From contig JAMLHK010000005.1 of the NCBI GenBank assembly GCA_023957155.1, positions 305,639 through 369,638 on the forward strand: 64,000 nt of DNA, written 5' to 3'. Source of the stretch: Chitinophagaceae bacterium (lineage in GTDB: Bacteria > Bacteroidota > Bacteroidia > Chitinophagales > Chitinophagaceae). The position numbers were made by a program, and so were the translations under genes. The notes beneath the pieces are model-generated. The model ran no database searches, was not told where the DNA came from, and worked only from the letters and a program-made list of their open reading frames with translations. Shown piece after piece: positions 34,294 through 43,752 of this stretch (its first letter is position 1; each line of letters starts with the position of its first letter).

Positions 34294-35757
34294 ATGGCAA
34301 CCAATGACAATAATAAGTTCCAGGCGGTAATTGCGCACGCCAAAGAGTATGGTTTTGTATTCCCCAGCAGTGAAATTTATGACGGGCTGAGCGCCGTATA
34401 TGATTACGGGCCGTGGGGGAGTGAGTTAAAGAAGAATATCCGCGATTATTGGTGGAAGAGCATGACACAGCTGCATGAAAATATTGTGGGTATTGATGCC
34501 GCTATTTTTATGCACCCAACCACCTGGAAAGCCTCCGGACACGTTGACAATTTCAGCGATCCGATGATTGATAATAAAGACAGTAAAAAAAGATACCGGG
34601 TTGATCATTTAATTGAGGCACATGCTGAAACGTTGGCAAAAGAGGAGGGGGAGGCTTTGCTTTCTTCCATGGACCGGTTGTTGTCGGGAGATGACTTTGC
34701 CGGGTTGAAAAAGCTGATCGGGGATAATAAAATTAAATGCTCGGTCAGCGGTACCTGTAACTGGACCGACATCCGGCAGTTTAACCTGATGTTTAAAACC
34801 GAGTTTGGCGCTACTGTGGCTGAAAAGGAGGAAGACAATATCGTTTATCTGCGTCCGGAAACAGCACAGGGGATTTTTGTTAATTTTTTGAATGTGCAAA
34901 AAACAGCCCGGATGAAAATTCCTTTTGGTATTGCACAAACCGGAAAAGCGTTCAGGAATGAAATAGTAGCCCGCCAGTTTATTTTCAGGATGAGAGAATT
35001 TGAGCAAATGGAAATGCAGTTTTTTGTACGGCCCGGTACGGAAGGCGCATGGTATAAGTTCTGGAAAGAGGAAAGATTAAAATGGCATTTAAGTTTGGGG
35101 ATACCGGCTGAAAAATACCGCTATCATGATCATATTAAATTAGCCCATTATGCCAAAGAAGCCTGTGATATTGAGTTTGAATTTCCGATAGGATTTAAAG
35201 AGCTGGAAGGAATACACAGCCGGGGCGATTATGACTTAAGCCAGCATCAGCTGTACAGCAAAAAGAAGCTGCAGTATTATGACAATGATATTGACCCGGC
35301 AACCGGTAAGCCGTATGGCAATTATGTTCCCTGTGTGGTAGAAACGTCTATTGGTTTAGACCGAATGTTCCTGTCGGTTCTTTCTTATGCATACGAGGAA
35401 GAAACGATCTCAAAAGAAGACGGAGGATCTGATAGCCGGGTAGTATTGCGCCTCCCGGCAAAATTAGCACCGATAAAGCTGGCCATTCTTCCCCTGACTA
35501 AGAAAGATGGTTTACCTGAAATCGCAAGAACCATTATGAATGACTGCCAGGATGAGTTTTATTGCTTTTACGAAGAAAAAGATGCCATCGGGAAGCGTTA
35601 CCGCCGTATGGATGCCATAGGCACCCCGTTCTGTATAACGGTAGATCACCAGACAAAAGAAGACCAGACCGTTACCATTCGTTACCGTGATACCATGACG
35701 CAGGAAAGATTGCCTGTTAATAAGGTGATTGAACTGGTAAAAGGCAAGATCAGGTAG
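34294..35757 (+). CDS. glyS: Glycine--tRNA ligase, dimeric type
   Basis: A 487-residue class II synthetase of the single-chain alpha-2 type found in Bacteroidota, archaea and eukaryotes. Motif 1 region has S-E-I-Y-D-G-L-S-A-V-Y-D-Y-G-P, motif 2 is F-R-N-E-I-V-A-R-Q-F-I-F-R-M-R-E-F-E-Q-M-E, and motif 3 is E-T-S-I-G-L-D-R-M. An HGTP anticodon-binding domain covers about the last 100 residues (L-A-P-I-K-L-A-I-L-P-L ... R-Y-R-R-M-D-A-I-G-T-P-F). The segment C-S-V-S-G-T-C-N-W-T is a shortened metal-site insertion. It charges tRNA-Gly. Confidence 0.96.
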   Translation: MATNDNNKFQAVIAHAKEYGFVFPSSEIYDGLSAVYDYGPWGSELKKNIRDYWWKSMTQLHENIVGIDAAIFMHPTTWKASGHVDNFSDPMIDNKDSKKRYRVDHLIEAHAETLAKEEGEALLSSMDRLLSGDDFAGLKKLIGDNKIKCSVSGTCNWTDIRQFNLMFKTEFGATVAEKEEDNIVYLRPETAQGIFVNFLNVQKTARMKIPFGIAQTGKAFRNEIVARQFIFRMREFEQMEMQFFVRPGTEGAWYKFWKEERLKWHLSLGIPAEKYRYHDHIKLAHYAKEACDIEFEFPIGFKELEGIHSRGDYDLSQHQLYSKKKLQYYDNDIDPATGKPYGNYVPCVVETSIGLDRMFLSVLSYAYEEETISKEDGGSDSRVVLRLPAKLAPIKLAILPLTKKDGLPEIARTIMNDCQDEFYCFYEEKDAIGKRYRRMDAIGTPFCITVDHQTKEDQTVTIRYRDTMTQERLPVNKVIELVKGKIR

Positions 35758-35781
35758 GAGAGAAAAATATAAGCGTATGGT

Positions 35782-35795
35782 GTACCCGCGGGTAC
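35782..35795. repeat. Perfect 14-bp GC palindrome between convergent genes
   Basis: GTACCCGCGGGTAC is a self-complementary 14-mer without a loop, between the 3' ends of glyS and the TonB receptor gene. No T run follows; function unclear. Confidence 0.4.
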
Positions 35796-35836
35796 TCGGG
35801 GGTATCTGTTGTAAATCCTGTAAGGGAGTTTTATCT

Positions 35837-37756
35837 TTATCGTTTTTGCCATCTTATGCCGCCTGTCAGCCATCGGCCGGGCATGGGGGTACCTAACAAA
35901 TCACTGTACTGCCTGTTAAAGATATTGTCAGCCTGTGCAAAAACAGATAAGGATTGATGAAAGAAGGTGTATCCTATTTTGGCATTCATAATGAAATAAT
36001 CGGGAGTTACGGTAGCCTCAATGGCAGAAGCAGATTGTTCCTGTCTTTTTTTATACAGTCCGATAACACTTGTTGTCAAATTGTGACACCGGTACATCAA
36101 AGAAAAATTAGTAAGGAACCGGGCATGTGAGGAAATGTAAAATGACGGAACCTTATCACTGCTTTTACTATTGAGCCATACGAAGCCGGCAGAGGTTGTA
36201 ATGACCTGGTTATCGTTTAAGTTGTGCAGGTATTGTATATCCGTCTCAAATCCCGTAGTATTTACCCTGGCTATGTTTTTTGCTAAAGCATATATTCCCG
36301 TTGGCGAAAGATTCTCTTTTCTTGGCATATCGTTGTATCCTGTATTGCTGTAATCTATCAGCCGCTGGTGGAAGCGTTGGAAAAAGGTAGAAGACAGCTT
36401 CAGCTTATCCTGCAGGAACCAGTCCGCACCACCTTCATAGCTAAAAGATCTTTCAGCTTTAAGCCCGGGAAAGCCAACCCGTTGTCCGTTAGGAATACTG
36501 GTTTTATTATAATTATTATATCGTTCGGTAAAATCGGCATCTCTTATGGTTTTTCCGGCGCTGCCCCGGATTTGCCAGTTATTGACTTTGTATGAAAGAT
36601 CAAGCTGGGGTACGAGTTCCGCAGGAATCTTTTCAAATAGCACTAATTGTATGGAAGGACGTACCACGAAATGCTCTGCCACCTGCTGCGAAACGGAAAC
36701 AAAAGGCGATACCATATAGAGCGAATGATCACCACGGTCGTTAGAGCGAATGATCTTTTGCTGATAATTCATTCCGCTGACCAAAGCGGTTTTCGGTCTT
36801 AACTGGTTTTGATACAGGAGCAATGCCTGGAAAACCCGGGAAGTATTTTTATTGGGTGAGGAAGCTTTATTGTAGATAAAATCGTCTTTCACGCTTTTAA
36901 AGCCGGCATCTAATGAAAGGCTTTGCTTGTCTGTATGGTAGCTAACCCGGAGTTGGTTCCACAGGGAAGTAACCTGCTCTGTTGCAGTATCAGACAGGTT
37001 GGGGGTATAAAAATTCTGTGCTGAAAAATCCCGTTTATCGTATGCTGTACGGTAAGCTATGTTCCAGCGGGAGCTAAGATGATAGTTGGCGGAAACGGAT
37101 GCGGTAGTGTTGTGGAAAAAGCCCCGGGTTCCTCTTTGCTGTACGCCTCCGGCATTATTGGTTAATACACCCCCGCCGATGCTTATATCTTTTTTGCTGT
37201 AAGAGAAACCGGCATCTGTATTCAGGAAGCCGTATTCACCCGCCGATACACCTGCCGAAATATCCGTTTTCTCCTGGTTTTGTTTAGCAGCAAATGATTT
37301 TGTAATGATATATATAACACCCCCTACCGCATCGGCGCCATGAATAGCCGAAGAGGCGCCTTTTAAAACTTCTATCCTTTCTATTTCAGACGGGGCAATG
37401 GGTATATAACTGTTAAAATGGCCGGTATTCGGATCATTTATGCGTAAGCCGTCTAATATAACCAGTACCTGTTGAAAAGTGCCGCCGCGTAAAATAATAT
37501 CGCTCTGCGAACCCATGGGTCCGCGTGCCTGGATCTCAACACCCGGTATATACCGGAGCAGCTCATCCAGGCTATGTACAGGCAGGTGCCGGATCCGCTC
37601 TCCTTTTATTATAGTAATATTTCTTCCGGTTTCTGAAGCTCTTTTCTGACTTAAAGTAGCAGTTACCGTTATGGGATCTAATTCTACATCCTGGGCACGG
37701 AGAATAGAAATGAAATGGAAGGCAACGGCAGTCAGAATTATCTTCGTCATGTTCAT
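35837..37756 (-). CDS. TonB-dependent outer membrane receptor, BtuB-like
   Basis: A 639-residue TonB-dependent transporter. The signal peptide ends L-R-A-Q, followed by a TonB-box-like D-V-E-L-D-P-I-T-V-T-A. The plug domain (about residues 40-155) includes L-L-R-Y-I-P-G-V-E-I-Q-A-R-G and I-E-R-I-E-V-L-K-G-A-S-S-A-I-H-G-A-D-A-V-G-G. The 22-strand barrel fills the rest and ends with an aromatic-rich strand. It is closest in layout to BtuB/CirA-type receptors of about 600-650 residues, lacking the N-terminal extension of SusC proteins. The substrate (corrinoid, siderophore or other) cannot be fixed; no cobalamin riboswitch fits in the 90-bp upstream gap. Confidence 0.9.
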   Translation of the reverse strand: MNMTKIILTAVAFHFISILRAQDVELDPITVTATLSQKRASETGRNITIIKGERIRHLPVHSLDELLRYIPGVEIQARGPMGSQSDIILRGGTFQQVLVILDGLRINDPNTGHFNSYIPIAPSEIERIEVLKGASSAIHGADAVGGVIYIITKSFAAKQNQEKTDISAGVSAGEYGFLNTDAGFSYSKKDISIGGGVLTNNAGGVQQRGTRGFFHNTTASVSANYHLSSRWNIAYRTAYDKRDFSAQNFYTPNLSDTATEQVTSLWNQLRVSYHTDKQSLSLDAGFKSVKDDFIYNKASSPNKNTSRVFQALLLYQNQLRPKTALVSGMNYQQKIIRSNDRGDHSLYMVSPFVSVSQQVAEHFVVRPSIQLVLFEKIPAELVPQLDLSYKVNNWQIRGSAGKTIRDADFTERYNNYNKTSIPNGQRVGFPGLKAERSFSYEGGADWFLQDKLKLSSTFFQRFHQRLIDYSNTGYNDMPRKENLSPTGIYALAKNIARVNTTGFETDIQYLHNLNDNQVITTSAGFVWLNSKSSDKVPSFYISSHARFLTNFSLMYRCHNLTTSVIGLYKKRQEQSASAIEATVTPDYFIMNAKIGYTFFHQSLSVFAQADNIFNRQYSDLLGTPMPGRWLTGGIRWQKR

Positions 37757-37911
37757 AAGTGTGGCAAAAATAGTAAAAGGGGATAGAAATCATTGGACTT
37801 TTGTACCGGGTTACGGCATAAGAATATATTAAATAAAAGGAATGGATGCTGCCGGGAATAAGATTGGGCAGTTCACCAGGTAAGAGGCTTCGTTTTTGTG
37901 ATTTGTGCGTT

Positions 37912-37919
37912 TATCTTTG
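37912..37919 (+). promoter_or_regulatory. trmD -7 element abutting the start codon
   Basis: TATCTTTG ends 4 nt before the trmD ATG, with TTCG 19 nt upstream in the -33 position. Predicts a leaderless mRNA and supports the start at 37924. Confidence 0.55.
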
Positions 37920-37923
37920 TGGG

Positions 37924-38613
37924 ATGCATATAGACATTATTACCGTGTTACCGGAATTGTTAGAAAGCCCTCTTTCACATTCAATAATGAAACGGGCCAG
38001 GGACAAGGGGTTATTGCATATAAACATGCATCAACTGAGACAGTGGGCAGTGAATGCTTACGGACAGGTGGATGATTACCAGTATGGCGGCGGCGCCGGT
38101 ATGGTCATGATGTGTGAGCCTTTGGTTAATGCTATTGAACATTTATCCCGGGACAGGGTGTACGATGAAATTATTTATCTTACCCCGGATGGTGAACGGT
38201 TTAACCAGCAAATGGCCAACCAGCTTTCTCTCCAACAAAATTTACTCCTGATCTGCGGCCATTATAAAGGCATTGATGAGCGGGTACGGGAGCATGTTAT
38301 AACGAAAGAAATTTCAATAGGGGATTATGTGCTGAGCGGGGGAGAATTACCTGCTGCTATTATTGTAGATGCTATCGGACGTTTATTACCGGGCGTTTTG
38401 AATGATGAAACCTCTGCGCTCCTCGATTCTTTTCAGGATAATTTATTGGCGCCGCCGGTGTATACGCGCCCGGCAGAGTACCGGGGCTGGAAAGTGCCGG
38501 AAATACTGCTTAGCGGTGATCCTAAAAAAATAGCCGACTGGCGTTATGATAAAGCATTACAACGAACCCGGGAAAGAAGGCCGGATATAATAGAGAGGGA
38601 GTATGGTGATTAA
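37924..38613 (+). CDS. trmD: tRNA (guanine-37-N1)-methyltransferase
   Basis: A 229-residue TrmD from the ATG at 37924 ([12 protein letters not shown]); the frame is open 26 codons upstream but those codons overlap the promoter. It has the trefoil-knot AdoMet site with [13 protein letters not shown] and [13 protein letters not shown]. It methylates G37 next to the anticodon, preventing frameshifts. In many bacteria trmD follows rpsP-rimM; here it is 13 kb away from them. Confidence 0.95.
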   Translation: MHIDIITVLPELLESPLSHSIMKRARDKGLLHINMHQLRQWAVNAYGQVDDYQYGGGAGMVMMCEPLVNAIEHLSRDRVYDEIIYLTPDGERFNQQMANQLSLQQNLLLICGHYKGIDERVREHVITKEISIGDYVLSGGELPAAIIVDAIGRLLPGVLNDETSALLDSFQDNLLAPPVYTRPAEYRGWKVPEILLSGDPKKIADWRYDKALQRTRERRPDIIEREYGD

Positions 38614-38638
38614 GCTCCGGGGTTATATACTGTCATGT

Positions 38639-40249
38639 ATGAAGCAGACTGCCGTACTGATGTTGTTGGGTTTGCTTTTTTCAACCTGCAGGATGCAGCA
38701 AAAAGAGTTCCCCGTTGTGGAGACAAGGGACACCAGCATCACCGTTTCTAATGCATATACGCAACTGTTTTTTGATAGTATTGCTTTGGAGCGGTTTGTT
38801 AGGGAACAGGGCTTTTCAGATAGTGTAGCCAATCAGTTCCGTAACTTTTATAATGCGCGTAATTATCAATATGCCTGGTTTTTTTCAGATGGTCCTGCGG
38901 AACAGGCTTACCATTTCCTGAACCTACAGAATGATTATATAGCATACAGCGGCGACAGCAGTTTGTATAATCCTGTGCTGGAGCAGGTATTTGATACTTT
39001 AGAAACCGGCGGGCACTTTATTCCCCTGAGTGATAGTAGCCGGCTGAATGCCGAGTTGTCTCTTACCATTCAATTTTTTCGGTATGCAGAAAAAGCTTAC
39101 CAGGGAGACGGCAGGATCAATACCCGGGATCTGAAATGGTATATTCCCAGGAAGAAAATCAATGAGGTTGCCCTGTTGGATTCTCTCATTGCACATAAAG
39201 GTGAAAAAATTGGCAGCTATGAGCCGGTAAATATCTATTATCAGCATTTGAAACAAAAGCTGCTGGATTATTACGCAATAGAGAAAGCGGAGGAATGGCA
39301 ACCCATTACAACCGGTCGTAAGAAATTGGAGCCGGGTGATACTGCGGCGGTGATCCCTGCTATAAAGCGCCGGTTGCTTCTGTTACAGGATATGAGCGTG
39401 GAAGATAGTTCCCTGCTATTTACTGATGAGCTGGCCATGGCGGTTAAAAAATTTCAGCGAAGATATGGAATACAGGCGGATGGTATTGTTGGCGCTGCCA
39501 CGTTGCGGATGATCAACGTATCACCAAAGGAAGCGATTCGCAAAATGCTGATCAATATGGAAAGGATGCGATGGGTTCCGGCGGAAATCAATAAAGACTT
39601 CCTTTTGGTAAATATTCCCGAATTTAAATTACATGTATTTGAAAATGCGGTGCCTTCTTTTAGTATGGATGTGGTAGTCGGAACTACCCAGCATAATACC
39701 GTTGTCTTTAGCGGTGATTTAAAATATATTGTCTTTAGTCCTTTTTGGAATGTGCCTGCCAGTATTGTAAAAAATGAAATTGTACCGGGTATGAAAAAAG
39801 ACAACAATTATATTGCCCGGCATAATATGGAAATCACCGGCTATACGGGAAATATTCCCGTAGTTCGACAGAAGCCAGGTGCAAATAATTCCCTGGGGAA
39901 AGTAAAGTTTTTGTTCCCCAACAGTTATAATATATACTTACACGATACCCCGCAGAAGAGCCTGTTTGGAGAAGAGCGAAGAGCGTTTAGTCATGGATGT
40001 ATACGCTTAAGTGAACCCCGTAAACTGGCCGGGTTTCTTTTGCGCAATGACAGTACATGGACCGCATCTCAAATAACTGCAGCTATGAATAGTGGAAAAG
40101 AAAGGAGCGTTACACTAAAAGAGCCGGTAAAAGTATTTGTCGGTTATTTTACAGCCTGGGTTAATTCGGCAGGAGAGCTGAATTTCAGGGAGGATATTTA
40201 TGGTCATGATGTGCGGATCGCTGAAAAAATATTTGAAAAAAGGAAGTAA
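38639..40249 (+). CDS. L,D-transpeptidase family lipoprotein, YcbB-like
   Basis: A 536-residue envelope protein from the ATG at 38639, giving a lipoprotein signal with lipobox L-F-S-T-C. The N-terminal scaffold domain (about residues 40-230) resembles that of LdtD/YcbB. A peptidoglycan-binding domain follows (A-V-K-K-F-Q-R-R-Y-G-I-Q-A-D-G-I-V-G-A-A-T). The YkuD catalytic domain holds Y-L-H-D-T-P and the nucleophile motif F-S-H-G-C-I-R-L. It makes 3-3 (meso-DAP to meso-DAP) cross-links in peptidoglycan, or attaches proteins. It starts 25 bp after the trmD stop. Confidence 0.92.
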   Translation: MKQTAVLMLLGLLFSTCRMQQKEFPVVETRDTSITVSNAYTQLFFDSIALERFVREQGFSDSVANQFRNFYNARNYQYAWFFSDGPAEQAYHFLNLQNDYIAYSGDSSLYNPVLEQVFDTLETGGHFIPLSDSSRLNAELSLTIQFFRYAEKAYQGDGRINTRDLKWYIPRKKINEVALLDSLIAHKGEKIGSYEPVNIYYQHLKQKLLDYYAIEKAEEWQPITTGRKKLEPGDTAAVIPAIKRRLLLLQDMSVEDSSLLFTDELAMAVKKFQRRYGIQADGIVGAATLRMINVSPKEAIRKMLINMERMRWVPAEINKDFLLVNIPEFKLHVFENAVPSFSMDVVVGTTQHNTVVFSGDLKYIVFSPFWNVPASIVKNEIVPGMKKDNNYIARHNMEITGYTGNIPVVRQKPGANNSLGKVKFLFPNSYNIYLHDTPQKSLFGEERRAFSHGCIRLSEPRKLAGFLLRNDSTWTASQITAAMNSGKERSVTLKEPVKVFVGYFTAWVNSAGELNFREDIYGHDVRIAEKIFEKRK

Positions 40250-40323
40250 GACTTTCCCCCCGAACGGTATTTCGTTACCGGCATCCCACGATGATGCACA
40301 GTGGACTTCCCTTACCGTAGTGA

Positions 40324-41013
40324 TTACAGTATATTGATTTTTTGCATTACACCCGACTTGTGGGTTTTGCTGATAGGGATCATATTGCCATTGATGAACA
40401 GCACGTTTTCCTGGATATCGTTGATCTTGGTGAAGTTTACGATATAGGAGCGATGTACTTTCATGAAAACCTGGGGGTTTACTTTTGTTTCTAAGTTTTT
40501 TATGGTGTTATGGGTGATGTATTTTTTTACCGGGGTGATGAACTTAACGTAATCGCCCATACTTTCAATAAAGAGAATATCGTCATTGTGCAGGCGGATA
40601 AGCTTCCCGTCTGCTTTGATAAACATGTGATCCTGCTCGGACCCGCCATTCAATTGTTCTGTTTTTTTACTTACTTTTTGTACCGATTCTAAAAAGCGCT
40701 GGTAGGTAAATGGCTTCTTAAGATAATCGGTAACGTTATACTGGAAGGCATCATAAGCATATTCTGTTTTTGAAGTGGTAAGGATTACCTGGGGCGTATA
40801 TACCAATTGATCGAGCAGCTCAAATCCGGATGCCCCGGGCATTTCAACATCCAGGAAGATCAGGTCAACGACATTGTCTCTCAGGAATTCCATCGCATCT
40901 TCTGCGTTGAGAAAGTGATGCAATACGTCTATCATCCCTGATTTTTCGCAGAACCGCGTAAGAAATTCTGCAGCTACCTGTAAGTCTTCTACAATAATGC
41001 TTTGATACTTCAT
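40324..41013 (-). CDS. LytTR-family response regulator
   Basis: A 229-residue two-domain regulator. The receiver domain (residues 1-120) has the phospho-acceptor Asp in V-D-L-I-F-L-D-V-E-M-P-G, with switch Thr in L-T-T-S and Lys in L-K-K-P-F. The LytTR DNA-binding domain (about residues 130-229) has F-I-E-S-M-G-D-Y-V-K and F-M-K-V-H-R-S-Y-I-V-N. Its start overlaps the stop of the Hpt gene (4-bp ATGA-type junction at 41010-41013), so the two are co-translated. With the divergent hybrid kinase at 41497 this makes a complete phosphorelay. Confidence 0.93.
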   Translation of the reverse strand: MKYQSIIVEDLQVAAEFLTRFCEKSGMIDVLHHFLNAEDAMEFLRDNVVDLIFLDVEMPGASGFELLDQLVYTPQVILTTSKTEYAYDAFQYNVTDYLKKPFTYQRFLESVQKVSKKTEQLNGGSEQDHMFIKADGKLIRLHNDDILFIESMGDYVKFITPVKKYITHNTIKNLETKVNPQVFMKVHRSYIVNFTKINDIQENVLFINGNMIPISKTHKSGVMQKINIL

Positions 41014-41420
41014 AGATATTGGGTATTATGTTGTTTCAGCCGGTTAATTTCTTTTTCTCCTCTTTTTATGGCTTCGAGCGTTAAGGATTTAATATGATAA
41101 AACCCGTCTTCTGCTTCTGCAGAGGATTTAAATTGAATACAGGCTTGTTCAAATGCCTCAAATTCTTCCATGATCTTATTCATGCCCATATAGCCCAATA
41201 CGGGCTTCATTTTATGGATTTCCTTTTTTAGTCCCGGTATATCTCCATCGTGGAACCTGGCGTCTGTTAACTGTTGCCCGTTGCGGAGTTGTTGAACAGA
41301 AGACTCAAATACCATTTCTGCCTGTTGCAGGTCATCACCATACAATTCCTCCAAAAAAGCATTATCCAGTTCAGGAGAGAAGCGGAATACTATTTTCTGA
41401 TCTTCATTATACATAATCAC
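41010..41420 (-). CDS. Histidine phosphotransfer (Hpt) protein
   Basis: A 136-residue helical protein with an Hpt domain. The phospho-acceptor is probably His69 in K-K-E-I-H-K-M-K-P-V-L-G-Y-M-G, which fits the H-x-x-K-x3-G-x2-G pattern. A second ATG two codons in is an equally good start. Stand-alone Hpt proteins carry phosphate from the receiver domain of a hybrid kinase to a response regulator. Here they would be the divergent kinase at 41497 and the overlapping LytTR regulator. Confidence 0.85.
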   Translation of the reverse strand: MIMYNEDQKIVFRFSPELDNAFLEELYGDDLQQAEMVFESSVQQLRNGQQLTDARFHDGDIPGLKKEIHKMKPVLGYMGMNKIMEEFEAFEQACIQFKSSAEAEDGFYHIKSLTLEAIKRGEKEINRLKQHNTQYL

Positions 41421-41496
41421 AATTTGTATTGCATAAAGGCGTTTTACCTTTTACGTTGAATCAATTATTAATTATATAAAATCAACGTTTCAGCTT

Positions 41497-43647
41497 ATGC
41501 AAACGAACATTTTAGATAAATTAGTATCTTTTGGTTACAGTATTTTAAACAGCGGCATTGATCCTTCAAAGGAACGTGAAGAGAACAAAGAGGTACAACG
41601 GCTTATCATTTTTATCTTTTTCGGGATAGGGGTAAACCTCATTTCGGTAATAATGAATGTGGTGCATGGGCTGTATATCAGCATATCTCTTAACATTACT
41701 TCTATCATTTTACTGGCGGTATCTTATTTTTTAAATAAGGATGGGAAACGTTCTTTTGCTAAGGTATTGGGCATCATTACCATTAACCTCTATCTTTTTG
41801 CAATCAGTTATGCCGAGGGGTTAAAGGCAGGGGAGCATTTGTATTATTTCCCCTTTTTGTTGGCCCTGATTTTTGTTATTGATATCCGGAAGAATTATGA
41901 AGAGCTGATCCTGACTTCCGTAGTGACTCTGATTACCGCAGCATTGATTTTTATAATGGCGCCTTTTGTAAGTGGTGTACAAACCATTAGTGCCGAGCAA
42001 TACAGCGCTTTATTCAGCTCAAATCTCAGCCTTTCACTGGTCATTACGGCATGTTTTACTTATTATATTCTAAAAACGCTCGAGATCAATGAGGAAAAGT
42101 TGCTGGATGAAACCCGGTTTAAAGACACGGTGTATGATACTTCTTTAGATAGTGTTTTTATTGTTGACAGCCATAGTATGGTAGTAACCGGCTGTAATAA
42201 AAAGGCGGCCGAAGTATTCGGTTTTGCGGGTAAAGAGGAAATTACGGGTACAACCGTTAAGCAGGTGCTGGGTGATAAGATGGAAGAACATATTGCGGTA
42301 CAGGGCAGGCAGCAGTTTACCAAAAAATCGCCCTGGTATGGTAATATGGACCTGGTAAGAAAAGATGATATCCCTTTTTATGCCTATGTAAACATCGTTC
42401 CTTTTACACACCAGGATCATCATTTTTGTAAGATCAGTATCCTGGATATTACCGAAATTAAGGTGGCTGAGTTTGAAATACTGAAGGCTAAGGAGAAAGC
42501 GGAGAAGGCCGTCCAGATAAAATCAAGATTTTTATCGAATATGAGCCATGAGCTCAGAACGCCTTTAAATGCGATTATCGGTACTACAAATATCATCCTG
42601 CATGAGGAATACCTGCCCTCGCAAAAACAGAGTTTTGAGGTGCTTAAATATTCTTCGGAGCACATGATGCAGTTAGTGAATGACATTCTTGACTTTAGTA
42701 AAATTGAAGCGGGAAAAATGGTGCTGGAAAATGCGCCGTTCAATATAAAAGTCTTTTTGCAAAAAGTAGTAGCGCCTTTTGGTGCTTCGGTGGCAGCTAA
42801 GAATCTTGCACTTGAGATGGATATTAGTGATGATGTGAATATGGAGGTATACGGAGATGAGATGCGGTTGATACAGGTGATGAATAACCTGGTAGCCAAC
42901 GCTATCAAATTCACGGAAAAAGGCAAAATAACCATTGAAGTAAAAGAAGTGGTACACAAGAGTGACCGGTCGGATATTTATATGGCGGTTAAAGATACCG
43001 GTATCGGTATTGCGCAAAATAAAATGCAGCAGATATTTGAAAGCTTTACCCAGGCGGATATTGAAACAACGAGGAAGTTTGGAGGAACGGGACTGGGGCT
43101 TGCCATCAGTAAAAAAATCATAGCGCAAATGGGTGGTGACCTGCAGGCTGAAAGCGAGGTTGGCGTTGGCAGCACTTTTTATTTTACACTCAGCTTTAAG
43201 ATTGCGAGGAAACAAAAAGCTTATGTTGATGAAAACAAGCTGAAAGGACTTTCCAGCCTGGAAGGATTAAAGGTGCTGCTGGCTGAAGATAATCCCATCA
43301 ATATGATTGTGGCAAAAAGATTCCTGGAGAAATGGAATATTGAGGTAGTAGAGGCGGAGAACGGCGTAAAAGCTGTCGGGCTGTTTTACCAGCATTATCC
43401 CGATTTGCTGCTGATTGACCTGGAAATGCCCGAGATGGACGGAGCCCAAACCGTTACCGAAATACGAAAAACGCATCCCGATATTCCAATAATTGCCTTT
43501 ACTGCGGCAACTTATGAGAATATTAAGGAAGATTTACTGAGCAAAGGATTTAATGATTATGTGCCTAAGCCCTTTAAGCCGGAAGAGCTGCATAAGAAAA
43601 TCGTTGATTCCACCTCCGGTCTTAGTGAACACCGGAAGGCCTCTTAA
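41497..43647 (+). CDS. Hybrid sensor histidine kinase
   Basis: A 716-residue membrane hybrid kinase. Six hydrophobic segments fill residues about 30-190 (I-I-F-I-F-F-G-I-G-V ... L-V-I-T-A-C-F-T-Y-Y-I-L), forming an integral sensor. A PAS domain follows (about 205-320), then HisKA with the phospho-accepting His in F-L-S-N-M-S-H-E-L-R-T-P, the HATPase domain with N-N-L-V-A-N-A-I-K-F (N box), D-T-G-I-G-I and G-G-T-G-L-G-L, and a C-terminal receiver with Asp in L-L-I-D-L-E-M-P-E-M-D-G. It is divergent from an Hpt and a LytTR gene, the expected downstream parts of its phosphorelay. Signal unknown. Confidence 0.94.
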   Translation: MQTNILDKLVSFGYSILNSGIDPSKEREENKEVQRLIIFIFFGIGVNLISVIMNVVHGLYISISLNITSIILLAVSYFLNKDGKRSFAKVLGIITINLYLFAISYAEGLKAGEHLYYFPFLLALIFVIDIRKNYEELILTSVVTLITAALIFIMAPFVSGVQTISAEQYSALFSSNLSLSLVITACFTYYILKTLEINEEKLLDETRFKDTVYDTSLDSVFIVDSHSMVVTGCNKKAAEVFGFAGKEEITGTTVKQVLGDKMEEHIAVQGRQQFTKKSPWYGNMDLVRKDDIPFYAYVNIVPFTHQDHHFCKISILDITEIKVAEFEILKAKEKAEKAVQIKSRFLSNMSHELRTPLNAIIGTTNIILHEEYLPSQKQSFEVLKYSSEHMMQLVNDILDFSKIEAGKMVLENAPFNIKVFLQKVVAPFGASVAAKNLALEMDISDDVNMEVYGDEMRLIQVMNNLVANAIKFTEKGKITIEVKEVVHKSDRSDIYMAVKDTGIGIAQNKMQQIFESFTQADIETTRKFGGTGLGLAISKKIIAQMGGDLQAESEVGVGSTFYFTLSFKIARKQKAYVDENKLKGLSSLEGLKVLLAEDNPINMIVAKRFLEKWNIEVVEAENGVKAVGLFYQHYPDLLLIDLEMPEMDGAQTVTEIRKTHPDIPIIAFTAATYENIKEDLLSKGFNDYVPKPFKPEELHKKIVDSTSGLSEHRKAS

Positions 43648-43709
43648 ATACCGGCAGCAGACTTTATCTCGTATCAGCTCCTCTCCTTATTATTATAAGA
43701 AAAGCGTAT

Positions 43710-43730
43710 CCTATATTACGGGAATATAGG
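43710..43730. terminator. Hairpin between convergent kinase and dipeptidase genes
   Basis: Perfect 8-bp arms CCTATATT / AATATAGG around ACGGG. No T run; possible weak bidirectional terminator. Confidence 0.35.
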
Positions 43731-43752
43731 AGAGCAGGAAATCGTAGTGCAC

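Noticed and set aside
35837-37845. Cobalamin riboswitch upstream of the BtuB-like receptor
   Set aside because: Only 90 bp separate the receptor start from the trmD region, too short for the element, and no B12-box-like sequence is seen.
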